Source: Cytidiella melzeri
Lineage: Eukaryota > Basidiomycota > Agaricomycetes > Polyporales > Irpicaceae
Direction: 5' to 3'
DNA: 64,000 nucleotides
NCBI GenBank assembly: GCA_022592445.1
Contig: JABYQR010000035.1
Location: 148,988 to 212,987 of the forward strand
In this document: positions 1-10,702 of the stretch, in pieces
How positions within the stretch are numbered: position 1 is the stretch's first letter
How the letters are laid out: every line of letters begins with the position of its first letter
Notes under the pieces: model-generated
Seen by the model: only the letters and a program-made list of their open reading frames with translations
The model's database searches: none
Told to the model about the DNA's origin: nothing
Position numbers and translations under genes: made by a program

Positions 1-1309
1 TGTATGCAGTGCTTGAACGCAATCCGGATGGCCCAGGAGGAAAGCTTCAGGCTCGATTTGGACCTGGATTAGCTAAGGGAGTCAAGATATACAACAGCCT
101 TGACCAGGTCTTGGCCGATCCTGCGATCGAGCTGGTCATAGTAGGGACTCCGAGCGAGACTCATTATGACTTTGCGAAGCGTGTCTTGGAAGCGGGAAAA
201 CATGGTATGTACGTGCTGCAGCTGGTTACCAGATATTGTCATCGAGCTGAATAAATCTGTATAGCACTTGTCGATAAACCAGTCACTGCAACGTTTGCGC
301 AGGCAGCTGAACTCGATGCTCTCGCAAAATCAAAGCGCCTCGTACTGTATCCCTACCAGAACCGTCGCTGGGACTCGGATTTTCTAGCCCTTCGTTCCTT
401 GTTGGAACTTCCCTCCTCGGATCCAAAATCCATTGGCACACTATTTGAGTTCGAGTCTAGGTATGCGACAGGATGTGTTACAAACATGATTCTGATCCCT
501 TCCCTCAGATTTGACCGATACAGGGCAACACTTAAAGGGACTTGGAAAGACCTACCTCTCCCTGCGAATGGCCTCACATACGATCTCGCCGCCCATACCA
601 TCGATCAAGTACTCCTCCTCTTCGGCAGGCCCACAAGCATCACAGCGCACATTCAAAATATTCGTGGTATCGGCCACATAGACGTCGATGATCATGTCCG
701 TCGTTTTCACTCCTCCAATCAATGATACTCAACCAGGGGGTTTTCCATCGTCATATAGTTCACGATTCTCTTGCACTACCCTCCTTCCGAACATGCGACT
801 ACGTCGCATTCGCAAATAAGACCAACGTCGTTCACGGCAATCCTCCGTGGCACAATTCTTTCTGCCAAATCTTCCCAAGTCCGTTACGTGATCCGAGGGA
901 CGACTGGAACGTACAGCAAGTATGGCGTCGACGTCCAAGAAGACCAACTCAAAGCTATTGCTTCGCCATCTGACATTTTCTCTAACCCATTGTATGGCCA
1001 GGAGCCCGAAGAGCTATTCGGCACGCTGGAAACGCTTGATGGAGATGATGTCGTACAGTCAATGCAAGTGGTTCTATCATGGTTACTGTACCTTGATGGC
1101 GTGGCTAACCAGTGTCTCTCGTGTTCAGATGGCCGTCGAGTGCAAAGGGTGACTACAGCGGGCTTTTCAAGGATGTTGCTAGTGCCATACGGAGCGGGAC
1201 GCCACAGGCTGTAAAGTGGGAAGAGTCGGCGCATGTTATCGAGATAATCGAGTTGGCGTATCAGAGCTCGAAGGAGCGTCGTACTCTGGAGGTCCCTCCT
1301 CGATCTTGA
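1..1309 (+). CDS. Gfo/Idh/MocA-family NAD(P)-dependent oxidoreductase, 5' end outside window
   Basis: Partial gene; the reading frame is already open at base 3, so the N-terminal GxGxxG nucleotide-binding turn lies to the left. Visible pieces are a Rossmann strand ending VIVGTPSETHYDF, then after an intron ALVDKPVT, which matches the family EKP/DKP motif whose lysine sits at the active site, then YQNRRWDSDF and the C-terminal alpha/beta domain with GTLFEFESR, LAAHTIDQ (the family catalytic-site histidine region) and GTTGTYSKYG. The last exon reads SAKGDYSGLFKDVASAIRSG and ends EVPPRS before TGA. At least four introns of about 50-70 bases are visible, near 203, 461, 691 and about 1050-1125; the last junction was not settled. 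The family reduces or oxidises sugars and related polyols; the substrate cannot be told. It converges on RRP8 with about 100 bases between the stop codons. Confidence 0.9.
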
Positions 1310-1413
1310 AGTGGATCAAACCAAGCAAATAAGACAAATGACATGTACAACTAACATTGTAGCATCTATACATCGATTGTCGATACCACTCACATATCTA
1401 ACAACATGCAATA

Positions 1414-2907
1414 TCATCGTCGCTTATACTCGCATGGTTTCAATATACTTTTTCGCGCCATCAGCTTTTGCCATTCTTTCTCACTCTTGATTTCTCGTGC
1501 AATCTTCACGAACTCGAAGAGAGTAAAGTGTGTATTGCGCTCATCCTGCGAAGAGACATATGTGAGCTGAAGTCACATCACAAAAAATGACACCACACCT
1601 TCGACTTTAGTTTGAACCCCACAGACGAAACCACCGAGGTGAAGGCTTCCATGTCCGTAAACCGACTGGTCACTTCCGCGATTTGCAGCTCTCCCCTGGA
1701 GAATACATCTCAGCCTGCGTGGATATTGGACATGACGAGTGACGAACCTCGGTTTCAATATCCGCCACGCCTCTCTGATACACCCGACCCAATTTGTGCT
1801 CATGAGACTGAGCGCACAAATCACCACATCTGCGACCTGCGCACCATCTTCATTCTCACTCCCTGGCAAAGGGATACGTGCGCATATGTCGGCTTCAACG
1901 ACGAAATCGCCGTCCGACACGAGATCGTAGGAAATTACCACGAGTCCTTTCGGTGTTAATGCTTTGGCGAGTGCTGCATCTCCGCATCCTAGGTCAACGA
2001 TGACCGTTCCGGAGGGGCGGGAAGAGAGGTGGAATATGTAGTGGGAGACGGGGTTGTCTGGCCAGGAGTGTACTTGATGTCGGAATCCAGCGTGATACTA
2101 ATAAGTGGGTTCGAATCCAATTCAGCCACATCACGGAGAGATATAGAAGACTGCACCTCTGAAAACACGTCAGGGTTTTCACGCATCATGTTATGGGCAC
2201 TGCCGCTGTCCGACTTGTACAAAGTCTCGTTGATCCACCTAGAATTTCATGGTCAAGTAGGGGGAAACGGCGATTATCACAGATTTTGCTCACCTGAACC
2301 TAGCCCCGTCAAGACTATGCTTCATGTTGGCCTGCAACGCCGTCAAACCCTCCTCTTTTTTCTTTCCTTTGGTTTCCGAGAGCTGCGGCTTTGTCGTTGG
2401 CTGGATGTTCTTCTGCGACGAGTGCTTCCCATCACCTCTGCCGCGTCTCTGCTTCTTCGCAACTGGTGTAGCCTCCTCCACACTTGCACGCGTTTCCTTC
2501 GCTGACTCCTTCTGCTTTACTTTCGAGTCTACCGACCCCCTTTGCTTCCCCTTCGACGCCGCCTTCGACTCCGACTGCTTGCTTTCCGGTCTCGATTTTA
2601 GCGGACCGTCTGTAGGTTCACGTTGCCGGTTCACTCTCGAGCTTTTCCCTGGTTGATCCTTCTTTTGTTTCTTATCCTGCAACTTGGTTGATTCGCCATC
2701 CGGCTCACTTCCAAGCGACGCCATGAGTCTCTCCATGTTCTGAACAGCCGAACGTAATTTTGTCGACGAAGAACCTGAGGACAATGCTGCAGCTGCCGCT
2801 GCCGCTACTCCTGGCGCATCGCTTGGCCGTTTCCGCTTTCTCGTATTGCTTGTAGATCGAGTTGGTGCATTTGGTAGAGACCACCCTGGGACTTCAAAGA
2901 GAGCCAT
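1414..2907 (-). CDS. RRP8: Ribosomal RNA-processing protein 8, nucleolar rRNA adenine-N1 methyltransferase
   Basis: Starts MALFEVPGWSLP at 2907. The first exon (to about 2296) encodes a basic Ser/Lys-rich region of about 200 residues with nuclear/nucleolar character, ending LDGARFR. After an intron come WINETLYKSDS and NPDVFSE, then after a second intron YHAGFRHQVHSWPDNPV, the signature block of the Rrp8 family. The SAM-binding motif I is VDLGCGDAALA, followed by ISYDLV, ADICARIPLP and DVVICALSLMSTNW (motif IV region), then WRILKP. The last exon ends EYKRR-TGA. Yeast Rrp8 makes the m1A in 25S rRNA helix 25.1 and acts in early pre-rRNA processing; that role is inferred here from the family. 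Length of roughly 400 residues is normal. It converges with the oxidoreductase on the left and diverges from the F-box-like gene on the right. Confidence 0.95.
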
Positions 2908-3131
2908 TTGGTAGGTGCAGCGTTGGAAGCTTGAGAAATAGGTTGTTGTGTGGTCAGTGTCACTGAAATAAATCTTAAAAAATCACTTTCGACGCACGGG
3001 GTATCGGCCCGTACAATGATCGACGTTCCCACTGCCCAGCAAGGTCGGACTGCAGGTTGCGTTACAACCACGACAATCATTGTCGTTCATTCTCAACCCC
3101 CTCCTCCTCTGACGGTACATCTCCGACAGCT

Positions 3132-4632
3132 ATGCTAGCAAAGCCAGAAGCTGCCTGCAAACACGCACAATTTCCGGACGAGATATTGGACGAAATCATT
3201 CAGGCCGTTGGCCCACGCCGCCATTGCAGCCATCGACGAAGAAACCACGTTGATTTAGAGCCTGAGAGACGAAACTGGTCGAATTGCTCCTTGGTCTGCC
3301 GCCGCTGGTACCAAATCACCCTTCCATACATGTTCCGCCGCATCCTCATCACAGATCTACACTTGACAAAGGACTCTGCGGACGGCGATGACCCTTTCCT
3401 GCTCTTTCTCTCAGAGAGGCCTTACATCGCACAGCTCATTCGGAATGTGACATTCGACTTTGGAATGAGCACTGCGGTGCCCTTGCCGATGGACATAGTA
3501 CTTCCCGCCATTCAGCTGCTTCCTCGGCTTCGATACCTCTCCGTGTTCAAATATTCTCCCTCGCTCCCTAGCCCTATTGGTGATATAGATATCACGCATC
3601 GCGAGGACAGCGAGCAACTGGACTTTGGCGACTACAAAATTGAGAGGCTCGACTACTGCACTGTGACCGTGCCCAAGAATCATTACCTGACGATAGCCGA
3701 ACTCATAGGCAGATTCTCAGAGATCGGAACGCTTTATGTCAAGGTCCCACTTGGACTCAGGGATCCATACAGCACTGCGAATGTGTGCGATGCAGTCGCA
3801 GTTGCAAGCAAAACGTACTGGAAGCTGCAGAAAATTCACGAACTACACATTGAAGCTCAACACATCCCATCTCCCTTTTACCTCAGTCTTCTCCCTGAGC
3901 TTAGTGTTCTTCGCCATCTTACCTGCCTCAGCTTCAATTGTGCACCTTCCTACGGCTTGGAAGACCTGAACCAGCTGCTTTGCATCGTTGGTCCTACTCT
4001 CGGGGAGTTCTATCTGACAGTCTCCTGGGGCTGGTTCGATGAAGCACAAGTGGGCGACTCAAGTGCTCCTTTCGGTATGTAAAGGTGCTTATGACTTATA
4101 CGAATGACAGGTTTCTGAGGTTTAAGTTGCAGTGCGAGAGCACTTAGTTCGCGTGCTACGTAGCGGCTTTGCTGCTTGCTCGGTCCTCCACGGGTTCCGT
4201 CTCACAGTTCACCTGGAAATGAGGATTATATATGTGGAGGGAACTATTGGCCCAGCCTGGTTAGAAGGGATTATAGACCAAGCATGGTTGTTGGGAATTG
4301 ACATCATCGCACTCGTGCATTTTGCCAGCCAACTCCGCCATCTGTCGTTCTGTTTCTGGTCGACGTCGAACGCGTGGAACAATCATAAACAAATTGCTGC
4401 CAGTACACGATCCGACACACTCTCTGGTTGGTCGAACCTGCGCCAAGTCTGTCGCCGTTTCGTTCGCGCTAAATCCATGAAGGTTCATCTTCCTAGTAAA
4501 GAGTGCCCGGTGGAGGTGGGCACGGAGTGCGTTCGTCGCGAGATGCAAGAATTCGGGGATGTTGTTCGAAGAGGCGAATCCGGTGCGTTTCTGAAATGCG
4601 AGGAGGAGTCATGTCGGTGGTATGGCGAATGA
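3132..4632 (+). CDS. F-box-like protein, tandem copy 1 (intact)
   Basis: Two exons, 3132-4074 and 4133-4632, with a GT-AG intron that splits a valine codon. The start MLAKPEAAC is chosen because the second copy aligns from exactly that point. Near residue 15 there is FPDEILDEIIQAV, then NCSLVCRRWYQITLPYMFRRILI: this is the fungal F-box pattern (P-x-E-[IL]-L-x-x-I, later L-V-[CS]-[RK]-x-W). The rest (about 480 residues in total) is leucine-rich-like with LLPRLRYLSVF and LRHLTCLSF, a usual substrate-recognition layout in Agaricomycete F-box families. Such proteins join Skp1-Cullin ubiquitin ligases; the target is unknown. It has a close tandem paralogue 700 bases downstream, so these belong to a recently duplicated pair. 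Good open frame with no lesions. Confidence 0.85.
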
Positions 4633-5335
4633 TAGAAGAGGACCGCATTTGTGGTGGAACTGATCGATGGCCCCTTCCGCGTCGTTCCTACTAGACGTAA
4701 GATGCGCATAGAAACTGCACACCTTTCGGTACGTTGGAAGTTAATCAAGTTTTGAGGCATTATCGACGTGGGCCCGCACAATAATCGACGCTTCAAGTAC
4801 ATAAAGAGCCCGAGATTCAAGGTACAAAAAAGAGGAGTAAATTACGTTGTTTACCTCTTTTAGCGCTGGTGTGGCCAGCAAATGTATATCCTTCGTAACT
4901 CAGCGGCGATGGTTGTGTAAGTAAGTAGCTTTGCTAGACAAAGAAACACATGTAAACCGACGTGCCTATTCTATCCTTGCAAACATAAGCTACATCCTTT
5001 CAAGTTGTGGAAATGTACTTATGCTGCAAATGTTTCTAAGCGCGTTCTCATACAATATTCGCGTCGTCTCGTCGTCGTCTCGTATCACCAAGGCTTTTTT
5101 AGTCCACTGTTCAAATTTTGTACTGCTTAGACTGTTGCAATGTCACACGGCATGCTCCCTTAATATAGCATTGTTTACGGTGGTTTGAAGTAAGATATGT
5201 AATTAGATCATTTCCAGTTAATTACATCTTGATTTCTAACGCAACACTACAAGTAGCGATTGGTTGGCCTTTAAATTCCAACCACGACGACCACCAACCG
5301 GTCTCCTCTCACACAGACGTACATCTCCGACAGGA
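4633..5335. other. Intergenic region between the two F-box-like copies
   Basis: No convincing gene. The left part (4769-4790) holds a GGCCCG-ACAAT-ATCGACG block also seen upstream of copy 1 (3004-3025), suggesting the duplicated unit included flanking sequence. The right part is AT-rich and would contain the promoter of copy 2; the 35 bases before the copy 2 start match those before the copy 1 start (ACATCTCCGACAG shared). Confidence 0.5.
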
Positions 5336-6859
5336 ATGTCAGTAGAGCCAGCAGCAGCGTGCAGACACGCACAATTCCCAGACGAGATCCTGGACGACAT
5401 TATCCAGGCCGTTGGTCCTGGACCACGCTGCAGCCGACGACGAAGGCACGACTTCGATTATGAGCTCAAGAGACAAAACTGGATGAACTGCTCCTTGGTC
5501 TGCCGTCGCTGGTATCAAATAACCCTTCCATACATGTTCCGCCGCATTCTCATCACGGATGTACACTCGGCAGAGGACTCTGCGGATGGTGATGACCCCT
5601 TCCTGCTCTTTCTTACAGAGAGACCTTCCATTGCACGGCTCGTTCGGAATATAACCTTTGACTATCGAATGAGCACCGCCGTGCCCCTGCTGATGCAGAC
5701 CGTAGTACGCGCCATCCAACTGCTTCCTCGGCTTCGATACCTCTCTGTGTTCAAATATTCTTCCCCGCTCCCTCAGGCTGTTGGTGATATCGATATTGCG
5801 CATCGCATGAAGAACGAGCAGCTAGACCACGACGATGGCAAGCTGGAGAGGCTCGAATACAGCACTCTCGCCGTGCCCGCCCAAGAATCACTTCTCGATC
5901 ATAGTCGAGCTGATAGGCAGGTTTTTTGAGATTGGTACACTACACGTCAGGAGTCCGCTCGAACTCAGGGTGTCGGAAAGCTCTGTGCGTGATGCAGTTG
6001 CAGTCGCAGGCAGCAATTACTGGAAGCTGCAACATATCCATGAACTACAGATCGAAGTCCAACACACACCATCTCCCTTTTACCTCACTCTTCTCCCTGC
6101 GCTCAACGTTCTCCGCCATCTTACCTGCCTCAGCTTCACCTACTCACCTTTTTACCCTGTGGAAGACCTGCGCCAGCTGATGGACATAGTCGGTCAGACC
6201 CTGAGGGAGTTTTGCCTGACAATATCTTGGAACTGGTCCGACGAAACGCAATGGCAAGTGGGGGATCCAAGTGCTCTTATCGGTATGCCACTGTGCTTAT
6301 GGCTTACAATCGGATAAAACTTTCTCAACATCAATTCACAGTCCGAGAGCGATTGGTTCGTGTGCTACAGGGCGGTTTCGCCGCTTGCGCAGTTCTCCAT
6401 GGGTTCCGTCTCAGGATACACCTGGCAGCGAGTTCCCCATATTCCGACGAATCTGGGCGCTCGGCATGGATAGACGGCATTGTAGACCAAGCATGGTTGC
6501 TGGGAATCGATCTCATTGCACTCGTGCATTTTCCTGACCAACTCCGTCATCTGTCGTTCTGCTTCCGCTCGGCGTTGACGGAGTTGACGGATCACAAGCC
6601 AATCGTTTGCAGTACACGATCCGAGACACTCTCTGGCTGGTCAAAGTTGCGCCAAGCCTGTCGTCGATTCGTTCGCGCTAAATCCATAAAGGTTCATCTT
6701 CCTAGCAAAGAGTGCCCGGTGGAGGTGAGCACGGAGTGCGTTCGTCGCGAGATGCAAGAATTTGGGGATGTTTTCCGAAGAGGTGAATCCGGCGCGTTTT
6801 TGAGATGCGAGGAAGAATTATGTAGGTGGTATGTCGGAAATTTTAAAAGCGCCTCTTGA
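5336..6859 (+). pseudogene. F-box-like protein, tandem copy 2, frameshifted and interrupted at its 3' end by a transposon
   Basis: Paralogue of the 3132-4632 gene over its whole length: same start context, same FPDEILDDIIQAV and NCSLVCRRWYQITLPYMFRR block, same single intron (6283-6341). Two lesions are visible. First, at about 5877-5884 the sequence reads GTGCCCGCCCAAG where copy 1 has GTGCCCAAG, a 4-base GCCC duplication that throws the frame; the frame entered at 5336 stops at 5929, while homology continues in the next frame through 6282. Second, the final codons run into the left end of the Plavaka-like element at 6832, so the present C-terminus (VGNFKSAS) is partly transposon sequence. 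Without the element the frame would stop after four more codons. An unannotated extra splice could in principle rescue the frame, but none is evident. Likely inactive. Confidence 0.85.
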
Positions 6860-7100
6860 GCCATCCAGATGGCTAGATGCTATGATAGGCGCGGAGATCC
6901 TCGAGAGGGGATCTGGAGGGAATCCAGAGGCGATAGTGTATCTTTAGAGATTATCAATCCTTGAGATAATCTCAGACCCTCTGGATTGCTCGCCTGCCCT
7001 CTAGCGGGACTGATCACCTCTATTGCGCGTCACCTCAGCGGGATGCATCTAGATACTATCGCGGCAGCTGGAGGCCTCTGGAGAGCATCTCGCAGTCTAG
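6832..7100. repeat. Left terminal inverted repeat and subterminal repeat zone of the Plavaka-like element
   Basis: Terminal TGTCGGAAA then GCGCCTCTTGAG. The next 230 bases are packed with variants of short words such as GGCTAGATGC, CCTCGAGAGG, CCTCTAGCGG and GCATCTAGATAC, in both orientations. These are probable transposase-binding subterminal repeats. Confidence 0.75.
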
Positions 7101-7182
7101 AGTCAACAATTCACTTGAAACGACCTGATTAGATGATTGTTATCACATTAGACTGAATTGTTACCGCATTACAGTTATTACC

Positions 7183-7313
7183 GTTACATCACAGTACTCT
7201 GCTTAGACCAGATTACTTACCATTCCAGACTGTATTACACATGGTTATGACCGAATTATTGTTGTTTACTGTTACCTCATATCACTCTGCTTAGTGCGGA
7301 TTACTTACTATTC
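7183..7313 (+). repeat. Pair of imperfect direct repeats of about 43 bases inside the Plavaka-like element
   Basis: Copy 1 spans about 7183-7225 and copy 2 about 7271-7313. Both share GTTAC-TCA, the word CACTCTGCTTAG or close variant, then GATTACTTAC. The spacing is 88 bases. The region is AT-rich and non-coding. Confidence 0.6.
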
Positions 7314-7426
7314 TTACTGAGCCCTTGTATCGCATACTTATCAGGCAATGAAGCTTTTGTTATTGTTCTTATTACCATTGTATTGAATGTAGACTTAGCT
7401 TATCGCAAGGCGACGGGATTCAAATG

Positions 7427-7518
7427 CTCTAAGTCGGATTCGAACCCGCGCACAGGAGTTAATAGACGCGCATAGACAACAGTAAGTCAGGTATTAAAAC
7501 CGCTACGCTACAATGCCA
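7427..7518 (-). other. tRNA-like segment (degenerate tRNA or SINE head) within the transposon
   Basis: On the minus strand an A-box-like TAGCGTAGCGGT is followed about 55 bases later by a perfect B box, GGTTCGAATCC. The expected 7-base acceptor stem does not form (GGCATTG against CTTAGAGC) and the T stem has two mismatches, so this is not a working tRNA as it stands. It could be a decayed tRNA or the promoter head of a SINE; no tail or target duplication was established. Confidence 0.4.
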
Positions 7519-7729
7519 TATATACTGCGTAACTGAATTGCTTCTTATACCCGTTCTCTTACCTTCTAGCACCATTGACATTAACGAGAATAGCTATACC
7601 ACTTCGCACTCAATGCATGCGTGCTGTAGTTTAATGAGCAATGAGTAGCGATAGGTAGCCGTGCATTATCAATGATCAAAGCAGTATTTTACAACACAGT
7701 GTAAACAACTCGAGTACCTCCTGGACCTC

Positions 7730-9760
7730 CTACGGTTTATGGCGCGTCGAACGTCGGGTTACGATGGGCTCCTGCACCTCTGCTGCATCCGTAGGATGAG
7801 TAGCGGTGTTCTTCTTCCCGCGCTTCCTTTCGTTTGTCGCGAGGGGCCGTTGATCTAGCGAACCGACACCAGCAACAATGACTGAAGTCCTCTGGGTATT
7901 GGAGCCTGCGGCTTGTGGGGGTGGACCAAGTCCAGGAGGAGCTGGCGGAAAAGCAGGCGCAACAGGCGAGGGAGCTCCAGAAGGAGGGAGAATGCGAGGG
8001 GCTGCTGGGCGCACAACTCCGCCGACAGGCTCGGTATCACGAGGAGGAGCAGACGACGAGGGTGAACGGACTCGGGTGGACACAGAGCGAGGAGCAGGCG
8101 GAGCCAGAGACTGGGAGCGAGGGGGAGCAGGAACAGGATCTGCTGGCGGCGAAGGAAGAGCCCGAGAGGCACGACGAGGAGCAGCAGCCGGAGGGGGGGA
8201 TGGACCGCGAGAGGCACGACGAGGAGCAGCAGCCGGAGGGGGGGATGGACCGCGAGATAGAGGCTCAATGTTTACTTCGCCAAACATGGCCTCGACTTCT
8301 TCATTGTGAGCGTCGATGTCTTCGTCTGGCTCCGCGAGGTCGGTATCTGACAATCCAGCGCTATCTTTTCCAAATACTTCGCGATTCATCCATTGAAGTA
8401 AAGGCTCCGTAGTCCGGGGAGATGTGATGAGGAGCTTCACATAACGGTCAAAAAGCGACTGATAATTGTATGAAGTGGCCTTCAATGTGTTTGCCACCGC
8501 GAAGCTATCGTCTCCGGAAATGAGATAGATAAGCTACGACATTATGTCGTTAGTTGATGCATTGGTTAGAAGAATTGGACCACTTACGACGACGGCCGCA
8601 AATGCGATTAACCCAGGCGTTACAGTTGTGATGCCCCACAGATGCGCCTTTGTAAGTGTATTCGTGCTCCCTTTGATAGATCCCCTTCCGAGAATACCAG
8701 ACTTGATGACCTGATCGAGCAGTACATGAGTTTTGAGGCTTGCGCATTATGCGGTAAGAGTCACGTACGAAGACAATCCTATTGGTTCTAAACAACCACG
8801 CGATCTGGCCCGGACGATCATCGGGGTAGAGTGCATTGCAGTAATAGTCACGGGCGTTTTTAGGACCCAGAGCCTGCAGGACTTCGCAGGCCTTCCGCGA
8901 TGCAGCCCTTCCGAGAGTGTCGCTGCTGAGACCAAGCGAGCCGAAGATGTCAGAAATGTTCCCCATGGCAGCATGCACAAATTTGGACTTCTCTTCAAGA
9001 ACTGCTTCGCGAAACTGAAAGTAGGTCAGACGCTGTGAATGAGAAGAGAAGGAACAAGCTTGTACCTTTGTTGGTAGCCACTCTGCTATCCCCAAAACGG
9101 GCTTGACATCCGGGTTGGCTGCCAGGACATCCCACATCTCCGCTTTGTGTGCCGTCTCCTGCGTATCTGTGCTATCGTAGCGGCTGGCTGCATCGACAAT
9201 TGGACGGGCCACGCTTAGTGCATCGCAAGTGAATTTATTTACCCAGGGCCGATAGAGTAGAGCGTATTTCTTTGCGCACTCTTGAACTTTCTTCACTCGC
9301 AAGTTCACAAGTGCGGTGGCAGGGTCGTTGTCTTCTGCCGGCTCCTTCGATCGCCCCTTTCCGCCGCGTCGCTTGGCCATTCGCAAATTGTCTGACAGCT
9401 TCTGTCTATCCTGTTCGCTTTGCCTGAGTTGCTCTTGCATGTCAACGTACTTCAGCTGGGCTCTGGTCAGCGCCTACGTCAGACGTCAGTGCTATTGAAT
9501 AGTATGCAGAATGCCATGTTACTCACCTCCATCACGTCTTCGTCAGTGCGACGCGAAGCGCTTGAACGGGAAGCCTGACGGGAACTTGCAGAGCTGGGTG
9601 CAGGGCGGCTGTTTCCACGAGAACCGAGGCTCAGCGAGCCCATTTGCCCAGTCAGCAGTTGAGTGGTGTCGTCGTAGAGTTCCTCGTCCGAATCGTAACT
9701 GTGCTCGCGGCTGACGAAGTCATCGTCGTCCACGTCCAGGTAGCTCAAGTCCTGCGACAT
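7730..9760 (-). CDS. Uncharacterised companion protein carried by the Plavaka-like element
   Basis: Five exons fit cleanly: 9760-9527, 9473-9066, 9014-8769, 8710-8588 and 8533-7730, all with GT-AG introns of about 50-60 bases. The start MSQDLSYLDVDDDDF gives an acidic N-terminus, then a Ser-rich stretch, a coiled-coil-prone part (LKYVDMQEQLRQSEQD) and a basic patch (KRRGGKGRSK). The middle contains PWVNKFTCDALS, WDVLAANPDVKP, KFVHAAMGNISDIFGSLGL and YPDDRPGQIAWLFRTNRIVF; after it come TPGLIAFAAVV and LISGDDSF. The last 180 residues are Pro/Ala/Ser-rich with a tandem 17-residue repeat starting RGPSPPPAAAPRRAS, ending RRSTRHKP. The total is about 600 residues. I recognise the central part only as resembling lineage-specific Agaricomycete proteins with no assigned function. 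Being inside the element and co-oriented with the transposase, it is probably element-encoded. No catalytic motif is seen. Confidence 0.75.
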
Positions 9761-10702
9761 GAGAGAAATAGAGAGGAGAGCCCGTAAGATAATGCGGTAC
9801 TGAGGGTAAATAGCATGCATTCTTACTTGTTTTATACCGATGCAGGAAGCGCGGGGAAGACGTTTTACGTCAATGTTAGCGTACGAATTTGTCTGGCTTG
9901 GTGGCGCGGAATGCCAAAGGCACGAGGATTGATGGTCATGCTGTAAATGCATGGATCATGGCGTGTTAGGACTACAATAGACGGAATGAAAGAAATAACA
10001 CGATACCGTAAGATGCTGCTGGGCGTTGGCGGCAATAAACAGCATGTAGACTATGCTGATTGGGACAACGGTCCCGCGTACTACGCGTAGTGAATATGTT
10101 GACCTGCCTCATGTAATAACACGGGGGAGCGGCACGTTAGATGGAATGTAAAGAAGAGTGAAAGGGCGTAACCGGACACGACGTCGCCAACATCTCATGT
10201 GCTGTTGGCGTTCATATGATGTCGCCGGTAGGGAGATCGTCTGAGCGAACGTCAGATGACAGGAGCTAGCACGGGTGAACATTGCAGCTCACCGATCAAG
10301 AACCCCTGCTCGACAGACGTGGCCTATGGGGTGATACTGCGAAGGGACTAGAAGGCAGGCAAAGTCGGTGTGCATGCCCTCACTGTGACTAATGAGCTTG
10401 TTAGAGAACGTCTATCTTCAGTCAGAATATGAAAGCGAGTAGGTCATAGAGAGAGCTTTGGAAGAGCCGCAAACGCAACTAGACCTGATTCAGATGATTT
10501 AGAAGGTAGTATGTGTCATGATGAGTGAGACAGAGCACATACCTTTTCATTAGGGGCGATCTATATGACCTTGGTGGGTAGGTTAGGTGAGACAGCATAG
10601 AGGGAGCGGTAAGGAAAGGCTTGAGATTAGTGATGAGCATGCAGTGACGGAGACAAGTGTGGGATCGGCGACGACAAGCAGCCTATGGACTTCCTAGTCA
10701 CG
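9761..10702. other. Non-coding spacer between the two transposon genes
   Basis: No frame of note. It should contain the promoter of the companion gene (right of 9760) and the 3' end of the transposase transcript. Confidence 0.5.

Noticed and set aside
7427..7518. Functional tRNA gene
   Set aside because: Acceptor and T stems do not pair; only the promoter boxes are good.
7878..8412. Long plus-strand frames rich in Gly/Glu/Ala opposite the companion gene
   Set aside because: They are antisense shadows of the Pro/Ala/Arg repeat exon; the minus-strand reading has introns and conserved blocks.
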